From Prevotella sp. (lineage in GTDB: Bacteria > Bacteroidota > Bacteroidia > Bacteroidales > Bacteroidaceae): a stretch of 54,795 bases of DNA. The stretch covers positions 1 to 54,795 of the forward strand of contig JAEETD010000014.1 of assembly GCA_016290175.1 (NCBI GenBank), written 5' to 3'. The position numbers were made by a program, and so were the translations under genes. Positions 44,905-51,577 of the stretch are shown piece by piece. Under the pieces are notes generated by a model. The model saw only the letters and a list, made by a program, of their open reading frames with translations. It made no database searches and was not told where the DNA came from. Positions within the stretch are counted from its first letter, which is position 1, and each line of letters begins with the position of its first letter.

Positions 44905-46998
44905 ATGAAGATAACGAAAGTCAGAACCAGAGCGGGTGAGCCACTATCGCCTGTCACCACAGAATTTGAAACCATCATTGAACGGATGCGCTCTGAAAGT
45001 ATCAAGCCCGCAGCCGACAAGATAACCCGCAACGCCATGGCCTCGCGCCTGGCAATGGAACAGGGTATGCCCCGTTATCTGCTGACGGGAACCGATGCCC
45101 TGCCCTACCTCATCTTCGATGCCACCTTCGGACGCGGAGGCTTCGATGACGTCAGGACGATGACAGGACTACTGCTGCTCAACATCTACTGCCCTGAAGG
45201 CCATCGTCAGGTGATGGACATGAAGCGACTGGTGAGCCAGATTCCTTATACGATGTTAGCCTTTGCCGGTGTGAGCGGTGTGACGCTGAAGGTCATCGTG
45301 CGCTGCGACCACAAAGCGAAGACTCCAGATGACTATCTGGCCTTCATGAAGGATGCGGAGCAGTGTGCCTTCAGCATCTATCAGGCACTGACAAACTGCG
45401 ATTTCTTCGTGAGAGAGCTGACCTTGACCAGAGGCTGCAGGATGAGTTACGACCCACAGCTGTACTATCAGCCTGAGGCCCAGGCACTTCCCGTTATCCA
45501 CAAGGACAATGACCCGCTGAAGGCCTACGAGGGCACCCAGGTGGAAGACGACGGACAGGTGGTGTGGTATCCGGAATACAACGTGCGCGAGCGACTCGAA
45601 CTGGAGTATGAGACCTGCGTCCAGAAGGCCATCGACGAGGATCCGGAAAGCATACAGCACTGTCTGACGCTCCTGGCTGACTATTGTGCCAAGGCCCAGC
45701 TGTCGGAAGAGGGCTGCGTGGTGCGTACCCAGTGGAAGAGCCGCTTCCGCCAGTTGGGCGACGACGTGATCCGTAAGGTGTTCCGTACCGCCTATCAAAA
45801 GCCGTTTAAGGGCAAGCCCCAGTCGCAGATGAACGAGAAGGAGCGTATCATCCGGAGCATCGAGGAATTCCTGTCGCGACGCTACCAGTTGCGTTTCAAC
45901 GTGGTGAAACAGATCACGGAGTTCCGTCGTAACGACCTGGCCTTCAAGCCATGGGAACCGTTGACAGACCGTCAGCTTAAGAGCATCGTCGTCGAGGAGA
46001 TGAAGGAGGGCGGTGAGAGCTGGATGAACGACATCCGCACCTACATCGAATCGGCACATATCGAAGACTACAACCCCATCCACGAGTTCCTGCAGGGCTG
46101 CGGAGACTGGGACCGCAAGAAAGACTACATCGAAGAATTTGCGCATCGTCTGCCCACGACCTACGAGCACTGGCCCAAGTTCTTCCACCGCTGGTTTCTG
46201 GCGATGGTGGCGCAGGCGCTCAACATGAACCGTGACTACGGCAACTCGATGGTGCCCATGCTCATCGGAGAACAGGGCTATAAGAAGTCGAGTTTCTGCA
46301 AGGCCATCCTCCCGCCATCGATGCGCGAATACTACATGGACGACATCAAGCTCGACAATGCCGAGCAGGTGGAGCGTGTGCTGGGCCGCATGTGGCTCGT
46401 GAACATCGACGAATACAACAGCAAGACAGACCGCGAACAGGCCAAGATCAAACGCCTGTTGACGGAGAAGGACGTGCAGGTGCGCAAGATGCGTTCGGAT
46501 CAGTACACCATGACCCCGCGACTCTGTTCCTTCATCGCCACCACCAACGACATAACGCCTCTACCCTCTGGCGACGGTTCACGACGTTACCTCTGCGTGG
46601 AAGTGACGAAAGCGGTGGACATGGGTGGACGCATACCCTATAAGCAGATGTACGCACAGGCTATCTATGAATTGCGGTGGAAGGATGCACTCTACTGGTT
46701 TACCAGCGACGACGAGTGTGAGATCCAGCAGCACAACCTGCACTATCAGGAAGTGCAGCCCATCGAGCAGTTGCTGCCCACGATTCTCGTGCCCACCTCA
46801 GAACGCAAACGCCAGAACCTATGGCAGGTGAAGGATGTACAGAAGGAACTCGAGAAGCACCTCCGTCCCAGCGATATCCCCACCCTGAAGAACCTGAGCA
46901 CCATCCTAAAGAGCCTCAGATGGCCCAAAGGCAGCTCTAACGGTACAGAAGGCTATTACCTCAAACTCCGCAGTAAGTCCAAAGCAGCTCCAGAGTAG
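44905..46998 (+). CDS. VirE/VapE-family primase-helicase-like protein
   Basis: 697 residues. The N-terminal half (about 30-200) resembles the BT4734-type domain found before VirE (primase-like): YLIFDATFGRGGFDDVRTMTG, VSGVTLKVIVRCDH. The C-terminal half is a P-loop ATPase of VirE/superfamily-3 type: Walker A GEQGYKKSSF near residue 454, Walker B MWLVNIDEY near 500, sensor IATTND near 548 and an arginine-rich GDGSRRYLCVEV. Related VapE proteins take part in replication of phage-induced islands. Length and motifs look intact. The stop abuts the right inverted repeat. It stands alone with its own promoter. Confidence 0.85.
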   Translation: MKITKVRTRAGEPLSPVTTEFETIIERMRSESIKPAADKITRNAMASRLAMEQGMPRYLLTGTDALPYLIFDATFGRGGFDDVRTMTGLLLLNIYCPEGHRQVMDMKRLVSQIPYTMLAFAGVSGVTLKVIVRCDHKAKTPDDYLAFMKDAEQCAFSIYQALTNCDFFVRELTLTRGCRMSYDPQLYYQPEAQALPVIHKDNDPLKAYEGTQVEDDGQVVWYPEYNVRERLELEYETCVQKAIDEDPESIQHCLTLLADYCAKAQLSEEGCVVRTQWKSRFRQLGDDVIRKVFRTAYQKPFKGKPQSQMNEKERIIRSIEEFLSRRYQLRFNVVKQITEFRRNDLAFKPWEPLTDRQLKSIVVEEMKEGGESWMNDIRTYIESAHIEDYNPIHEFLQGCGDWDRKKDYIEEFAHRLPTTYEHWPKFFHRWFLAMVAQALNMNRDYGNSMVPMLIGEQGYKKSSFCKAILPPSMREYYMDDIKLDNAEQVERVLGRMWLVNIDEYNSKTDREQAKIKRLLTEKDVQVRKMRSDQYTMTPRLCSFIATTNDITPLPSGDGSRRYLCVEVTKAVDMGGRIPYKQMYAQAIYELRWKDALYWFTSDDECEIQQHNLHYQEVQPIEQLLPTILVPTSERKRQNLWQVKDVQKELEKHLRPSDIPTLKNLSTILKSLRWPKGSSNGTEGYYLKLRSKSKAAPE

Positions 46999-47002
46999 GT
47001 CG

Positions 47003-47103
47003 ACAGTAGTGCCAAAGTAGTGTCATTTCAAACACTCGACCTACCGTATTTCAACTGATTATCAATGAGATAGATTGCAAAGTAGCCCGAGTAGTTTCAT
47101 TTT
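47003..47103 (-). repeat. Right arm of ~100-bp inverted repeat around the VirE-type gene
   Basis: Starts about 4 bp after the VirE-type stop codon and is the inverted counterpart of 44545-44645 (see that entry). On the plus strand it carries GCAAAGTAGCCC (47077-47088) and GCCAAAGTAG (47011-47020), the complements of the CTACTTTG motifs. The further 34 bp to the Rpn gene's stop show nothing clear. Confidence 0.9.
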
Positions 47104-47137
47104 CGTCACCTGGACTAACGACATGAATAACAAAGTC

Positions 47138-48019
47138 CTATAACCGAAGTATGGCAGCCTCATCGTCTGTAAGTTGAAGGCTCTTGACAATCAGTTCTAA
47201 CGGTACACCATTACCTAATAGTGCTTTGGCATTGGCCAACCGTTCTTTAGCCCGGCCTTTTGCCTCAGCGGTGCGGATGGCACCGTCGTTATCGTAGTAC
47301 ACCTTCTCGCTCTCAAGGTATTTAACATATTCCTCCTTCGAGAGATTGGCAATTTCGGCCACATCAAAAAACTTCTTGAAGATACGGTCTTGTAAAGCCT
47401 TTGGACGTTCCAGCAGCCGGGGCAGGTTCTTCAGGGCATAGAGCCATTTGTCGACAATGGTCTCCAGTTCCTCTTCCGTCTTCTGGAACTTCGGCATCTC
47501 TAAGTAGATGTAGGTTAACTTATCGTAGAAGACCTCCTTTGTATTCACGTCCATCAGCTTCACGACATGGTGATAGTATTCCTGGTCATCCTTGTCCTCG
47601 TCGAACACGAAGTCAAGGATGCCGATGGTATAGACGGCCTTCAAACCGAAGCGCCACTGACCCCTCTCGCCCTGCTGACGGATAGGAAACGACGAGTAAT
47701 AGACCGAACGGTCTTTAAACCACTGCTGGTCGGCCTTCTGCATCTCGATGATGATCTTGTCGCCCTGCTCGTTCTCGCAGTAGATGTCGAATACGGAGCG
47801 GCGGTCATCTTTAGTGTCACCCAGCTGCTCCGTAGGCAGTAGTGTGAGCGACTTGATGACCTCCTTGCCCTGCAGCAGGGCATTCACCAGTTCGAGGGTG
47901 ATGTCCTTGTTGGGCTCCGTACCGAAGAGGTACTTGAAGCCGAAATCGGTGTAGGGGTTGATGTAGCGGCCACTCATTTTGTTTTCTCCTTTCTTTGAAT
48001 TCTTCTCATTTGTGCTCAT
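47138..48019 (-). CDS. Rpn-family PD-(D/E)XK nuclease/putative transposase-like protein
   Basis: 293 residues. N-terminal RYINPYTDFGFKYLFGTEPNKDITLELVNALL is the hallmark of the PD-(D/E)XK 'Rpn/transposase' family; the active site is Asp78 (SVFDIYC) and Glu92-x-Gln94 (IIIEMQKA). The C-terminal third is helical (DRIFKKFFDVAEIANLSKEE) with an Ala/Lys-rich segment and NGVPLELIVKSLQLTDDEA. Family members promote RecA-independent recombination or are implicated in phage defence; there are often many copies per genome. Convergent with the VirE-type gene. An ATG at codon 15 (MSGRYINP) is an alternative start. Confidence 0.88.
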   Translation of the reverse strand: MSTNEKNSKKGENKMSGRYINPYTDFGFKYLFGTEPNKDITLELVNALLQGKEVIKSLTLLPTEQLGDTKDDRRSVFDIYCENEQGDKIIIEMQKADQQWFKDRSVYYSSFPIRQQGERGQWRFGLKAVYTIGILDFVFDEDKDDQEYYHHVVKLMDVNTKEVFYDKLTYIYLEMPKFQKTEEELETIVDKWLYALKNLPRLLERPKALQDRIFKKFFDVAEIANLSKEEYVKYLESEKVYYDNDGAIRTAEAKGRAKERLANAKALLGNGVPLELIVKSLQLTDDEAAILRL

Positions 48020-48060
48020 ACATAGTGAAGTTTAAGAGTTATACATTAAGTTGAACGCTG

Positions 48061-48092
48061 CAAAGGTAAAAAAATTATTTGAGACCGCCAAA
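48061..48092 (-). promoter_or_regulatory. Promoter of the Rpn gene
   Basis: Minus-strand -33 TTTG (48089-48092, extended TTTGGCGGTCTC) and -7 TACCTTTG (48061-48068), 20 bp apart, 41 bp before the start codon. Confidence 0.82.
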
Positions 48093-48132
48093 CTTTTTCG
48101 GCAAGAATTACTTCTTTGTGTATTATAAAGGC

Positions 48133-48258
48133 TCAATTATAATGGTCGGCAAGTTGTAGCGTAAGATGCTCATTCATAGCGTTAACGACGAGGATAATGG
48201 GCAGATGATCCTTGGCGTTTAATCTGCAAAGATACGATTTAGTGAGCAAATAACCAAA
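48133..48258 (-). other. Second minus-strand promoter and short open frame in the long spacer
   Basis: -7 TATCTTTG (48227-48234) and -33 TTTG (48255-48258) are 20 bp apart. An open frame crosses the -7 box and ends at TGA 48133-48135, reading KDHLPIILVVNAMNEHLTLQ then LADHYN. It has a coding-like composition but no identified start, so it may be a gene remnant. With the palindromes at 48297-48412 this accounts for most of the 398 bp spacer. Confidence 0.4.
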
Positions 48259-48296
48259 TATATTTTTGTTTTTCGTGCCGGCGCACCTCCAACCAT

Positions 48297-48326
48297 ACAA
48301 AAACGGAAGCCGATTGACTTCCGTTT
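48297..48326 (-). terminator. Intrinsic terminator downstream of the FetB-like permease gene
   Basis: On the minus strand AAACGGAAG, an eight-base loop, CTTCCGTTT followed by further T. It lies about 90 bp past the permease stop codon. Confidence 0.75.
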
Positions 48327-48343
48327 CCCAATTTCTTCTTGCT

Positions 48344-48412
48344 CACAAAGGGGTCAGATAATCTGTGACTGTCACAAAGTATCCTGCCCCCCTTGTGTCT
48401 GACCCCCTTGTG
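48344..48412. repeat. Nested palindromic element (REP-like)
   Basis: Outer arms CACAAAGGGGTCAGA (48344-48358) and TCTGACCCCCTTGTG (48398-48412) enclose the palindrome TGTGACTGTCACA (48364-48376) and a CCCCCC run. GGGGTCAGA-type arms recall the palindromes around REP-associated tyrosine transposases, though no such gene is in the window. Confidence 0.7.
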
Positions 48413-48417
48413 TCACA

Positions 48418-49080
48418 TCATTCCGTCTTCTTGGAGCGAAGCATCTGCAGCGCTATCGCGCCCGATAATATATTGCCGACGAAGGAGGCAGCTATCAGCA
48501 GCAAGGTGACGAGCAGAGCTTCAAGGGCTGGAACGCCTCCCAGCAGCATACCGGCATAGAGCATCGGGATAACCATCACCAGAGGCTGAGCCAGATTCCT
48601 TACCTGATGCGACATGCTCTCACGTAGAGCTTCCGGTTTTTGCAGGTTGCGCTGGTAGCTCATCATGGTCTGCATCATAGAAGCAGTCATACAGGCCATG
48701 AGCACCGAGTACACAGACAGAAAGACGCTCAGAGGCAGACAAAGCATCGTACTGCCTCCCACCACAATGCAGCCCACCAGCATCGCAACACTAACGGGGC
48801 ACAGCACCTTTTTCCATATCGCCTGCAGGGGATACAGGCACCAGCAGATTGACAAAACCAGTACCAGCAGGAACCAGAGCAGATAGGACCACCAGGCATA
48901 TGTCTGATAGACCAGCCAGACAACGGCAACTACGATGGCCATCTGTACCACCGTTGCTCCGAATACTACCAACATTCGCCGCAGCATCTGATTGTCGAGA
49001 AAGGCTAATGCTATCGATGCTACAATCACTACACACGCTACCAGGGCTGCGCCCCACAAAGAAATCTCTGATACTAACAT
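48418..49080 (-). CDS. FetB-like ABC transporter permease
   Basis: 220 residues with about six to seven membrane helices. Overall order resembles E. coli FetB (UPF0014): RMLVVFGATVVQMAIVVAVV, LMACMTASMMQTMMSYQRNL, and AQPLVMVIPMLYAGMLLGGVPALEALLVTLLLIAASF. FetB works with the ATPase FetA in metal export. No ATPase gene is adjacent, so the partner must be elsewhere. Lies 23 bp after the unknown secreted protein, on the same strand. Confidence 0.65.
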   Translation of the reverse strand: MLVSEISLWGAALVACVVIVASIALAFLDNQMLRRMLVVFGATVVQMAIVVAVVWLVYQTYAWWSYLLWFLLVLVLSICWCLYPLQAIWKKVLCPVSVAMLVGCIVVGGSTMLCLPLSVFLSVYSVLMACMTASMMQTMMSYQRNLQKPEALRESMSHQVRNLAQPLVMVIPMLYAGMLLGGVPALEALLVTLLLIAASFVGNILSGAIALQMLRSKKTE

Positions 49081-49103
49081 ATATTTAAATATTTAATCGC
49101 CCA

Positions 49104-49952
49104 TTATTGACGACGAGACTTGTCAAGAGAAATGCCATCGATATTCACATCAGGCAGGAGAAGCCTGCGGTATTGGATCTGTAGCAGGTGGATGGTGTCC
49201 TCGAGCGTTTCAAGAAGATCGGGTCTGTTGTTGTAAACTGCCCAGCAGATGTGGAGGAACGTCCGTTTCAGTATCTTGGCCGTCTCCGATTCGCAGTTGT
49301 GGGTTTTGGCGTATTTGTCACCTGTGGGGTCGCCCCATACGAAATGGAGATATGTGAATTCTAACTCATTAGGAAACAGACCCGAATGCAAGGCATTAGG
49401 GTCTTTTTTGGGCTTTACAAAATGCACCAGCCGATCGAAGGGGCGCTGATCCATAGGCACAGCGGTATAATTGGCCAGCATGTGCAGCATCTGGATAGAG
49501 TCATACAAGGCCACGTCGACCTTCATCTTCGCGACTTTTATCTTGGTCTTGTCCCAGACGAGTTCTTCCTCGTTGCTCTTCAGCACCACCAACGAGGTGT
49601 CCTTAGCATCGTAAGTGAGTGCGAAGGGAGGATCGGCGGGCACTTGGATGACGACGAGCTTCTCGTGATCCGCAGGATATTTCTCCAGCATCGCCGCCTC
49701 TTTCTCCATATAGGCTTCCTTTTCTTCTGCAGTCTTTGCCCCGTAATACCCCTTGTCGTCATAATAATTCGTATGCCATCGCTTGCCCTCCAACTGGGCC
49801 TCATAGCGGAAGATCTCAATCAAATCCTTGTCGCTCTCGAAGCCTCTCGAACTGTAATGCAGCACCGAACTGGCCGACAGCCGGTCAGTCGTCTGCGCCG
49901 TTGCACTGATGGCCAACAGCGCCAATACCATCATGGAGATTAATCTTCTCAT
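49104..49952 (-). CDS. Secreted protein of unknown function
   Basis: 282 residues. Signal peptide MRRLISMMVLALLAISATAQ; the mature part has many charged residues, a Lys/Glu-rich helix (about 60-95: EEKEAYMEKEAAMLEKYPAD) and a conserved-looking C-terminal region (FTYLHFVWGDPTGDKYAKTHNCESETAKILKRTFLHICWAV). I do not recognise the family. It lies 54 bp downstream of the CE15 gene on the same strand and 23 bp before the permease, so co-transcription is possible. Confidence 0.75.
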   Translation of the reverse strand: MRRLISMMVLALLAISATAQTTDRLSASSVLHYSSRGFESDKDLIEIFRYEAQLEGKRWHTNYYDDKGYYGAKTAEEKEAYMEKEAAMLEKYPADHEKLVVIQVPADPPFALTYDAKDTSLVVLKSNEEELVWDKTKIKVAKMKVDVALYDSIQMLHMLANYTAVPMDQRPFDRLVHFVKPKKDPNALHSGLFPNELEFTYLHFVWGDPTGDKYAKTHNCESETAKILKRTFLHICWAVYNNRPDLLETLEDTIHLLQIQYRRLLLPDVNIDGISLDKSRRQ

Positions 49953-50006
49953 AAGTTATTGTTTATTGTTATTCACCTAAATGCTAACCTATTGAATACT
50001 CACGTG

Positions 50007-51362
50007 TCATTTCCTCAGCACTTCACGCTCAAAGAAGTCGAGGAAGAAGGGCCAGTTGGGGCCTGCTTCGTGACCTCCGTGGTGCTGACGATAGGTGAGG
50101 CGGCCCTCCATCAGACCGTTGTCCATACCAGGGAAGAGGTCTGTGCCTACGCCTTTATAGCCCAACAGTTCATAGACAGGCGATGCCTTCGAGGCAGAGA
50201 TGAACGAACCCACCACATCCTGCCATTTGTCGCCGTTCCAACTGCCAGTGGAGATGAAGCAGGCGCGTGGGGCGCAAAGGGCTATCAACTCATGTTGGTC
50301 TACAGGCAGGTCGTTTTCTGTCATCGGATCAGTTCCGTATTTGATCAGGTTGCCACATACCCAGTGGTATTCCTCATGTGAGACGATGTTGCCGATGCTC
50401 TCACCGCAGTCACGACGCCATCCTGCTGCGCCAGCCTTGCCTGATGAGGCGATGAATCCTGCTGCGACGCGTTCATCAAATGCCATCGCCACAAGTGAGG
50501 CTTTGCCATAACGTGAGACGCCCTCGATGGCGCATTTTTTAGCGTCGAAGGTCTTGTCTGTCTCCAGATAGTCTATCAGGCGTGAGAGTCCCCAGCCCCA
50601 GGCACGGAGCGACCCCCAGTCGGTTGGCTGACGGTGCTCTCCTTTATTGCAGAGTCCGATGATGCCGTTGGTCAGACCTGAACCGGAATCGACCTGGATG
50701 GACGAGGGATTGATGGTAGCTGCAGCCCATCCGCGTTCGATGACCATCTGCTTCCACGACACGCCTCCGCCAAAGGTGCGGAGAGGATCACCGCCACCGA
50801 ATCCGAACTCTATGATGACGGGCAGATGCTGTTTGCCCTCTGGATAGACCACATTGGCCTGAATCTCAACCTTGATGGATGGATAACCAGCGTTATCGAC
50901 CACACCTTTCAGATAACGGATGACTACGGGCGTTCCTGCAAAATCCCTCTTCTCCTCATTGGTGACTTCCCACGTTACACCGGGTACATTATCAGGAATA
51001 CGGCCATATACATGATCCTCAAACAGGCGTACGATCTCCGGACGGCGCACCTTATACCACATCTTGGCGCTGGTGACCTTCTTACCGTTCTCAGTAACCA
51101 GCGGATCAGGATAGAACGGATAAGGATTGGCTGTCAATTCATCATAGTTGGGATGTTTGCTTTCGTCCTGGCTGTTGGGCTGACGACCTTCACGGGGTTG
51201 GCCCACTCCTACTTTAGCCAGCATGTCGGCATAGTCGGCTGCCGCTATCTTACGAAGGCTGTCCTGATTGGCGCGGTTCCCGCCTCCGAACATTGAGAAC
51301 TGTGCATTTGCCGAAAGCGAAATGCAAACCAAAAAAACGGATATAATACTAATCTTCTTCAT
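50007..51362 (-). CDS. CE15-type 4-O-methyl-glucuronoyl methylesterase
   Basis: 451 residues from ATG 51360-51362; TTG at 51368 is less likely. Signal peptide MKKISIISVFLVCISLSANA. Alpha/beta-hydrolase with the CE15 nucleophile motif GVSRYGK at Ser283 (usual form GCSRxGK, so a Val replaces the Cys), WGWGLSRLIDYL just before it, CAPRACF, and the C-terminal histidine in QHHGGHEAGPNWPFFLDF. CE15 enzymes cut ester bonds between glucuronic acid of xylan and lignin or methanol. Secreted, possibly followed by two co-transcribed genes; a perfect palindrome lies between its promoter and start. Confidence 0.88.
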   Translation of the reverse strand: MKKISIISVFLVCISLSANAQFSMFGGGNRANQDSLRKIAAADYADMLAKVGVGQPREGRQPNSQDESKHPNYDELTANPYPFYPDPLVTENGKKVTSAKMWYKVRRPEIVRLFEDHVYGRIPDNVPGVTWEVTNEEKRDFAGTPVVIRYLKGVVDNAGYPSIKVEIQANVVYPEGKQHLPVIIEFGFGGGDPLRTFGGGVSWKQMVIERGWAAATINPSSIQVDSGSGLTNGIIGLCNKGEHRQPTDWGSLRAWGWGLSRLIDYLETDKTFDAKKCAIEGVSRYGKASLVAMAFDERVAAGFIASSGKAGAAGWRRDCGESIGNIVSHEEYHWVCGNLIKYGTDPMTENDLPVDQHELIALCAPRACFISTGSWNGDKWQDVVGSFISASKASPVYELLGYKGVGTDLFPGMDNGLMEGRLTYRQHHGGHEAGPNWPFFLDFFEREVLRK

Positions 51363-51372
51363 AAACAATCAT

Positions 51373-51388
51373 AAATCACGCGTGATTT
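51373..51388. promoter_or_regulatory. Perfect 16-bp palindrome at the CE15 transcription start region
   Basis: AAATCACGCGTGATTT, symmetric to every base, lies directly after the minus-strand -7 box and 10 bp before the CE15 ATG. Its position fits an operator for a dimeric repressor. Confidence 0.6.
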
Positions 51389-51390
51389 TG

Positions 51391-51421
51391 CAAAGATAAG
51401 CGTTTTTTCTTAAAAAACAAA
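51391..51421 (-). promoter_or_regulatory. CE15 gene promoter
   Basis: Minus-strand -7 TATCTTTG (51391-51398) and -33 TTTG (51418-51421), 19 bp apart. Confidence 0.75.
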
Positions 51422-51461
51422 AAAACACCCCGTTTTTCTTTGAAAAAGTTTGTGGATTCGT

Positions 51462-51504
51462 GTCACCAGCGTCACCAACGTCACCCGTCACTTTCGTCAC
51501 CTGT
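51462..51504 (+). repeat. Five reiterated GTCAC motifs between the CE15 and OPT promoters
   Basis: GTCACCAGC, GTCACCAAC, GTCACCC, GTCACTTTC and GTCACCTGT start at 51462, 51471, 51480, 51487 and 51496; spacing 9, 9, 7 and 9 bp. They sit about 22 bp upstream of the OPT -33 box. Confidence 0.7.
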
Positions 51505-51525
51505 GCACTCTTTTCTGGCAGAAAA

Positions 51526-51556
51526 TTTGGAGGATTCAGAAAAAAACCGTACTTTT
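51526..51556 (+). promoter_or_regulatory. Promoter of the OPT-transporter gene
   Basis: -33 TTTG (51526-51529, extended TTTGGAGGATTC) and -7 TACTTTTG (51549-51556), 19 bp apart, 21 bp before the ATG at 51578. Confidence 0.8.
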
Positions 51557-51577
51557 GCATGAAAAACCTAAGAGAAT

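Noticed and set aside
44545..47103. Insertion sequence with terminal inverted repeats
   Set aside because: No transposase is encoded between the arms, no flanking target duplication is evident, and the arms are longer and more diverged than usual IS ends; it is reported as an unclassified repeat-bounded cassette.
47138..48019. Rpn gene as the transposase for the inverted repeats
   Set aside because: It lies outside the right arm, has its own promoter, and its family acts as nucleases with no known link to such repeats; the adjacency alone is not enough.
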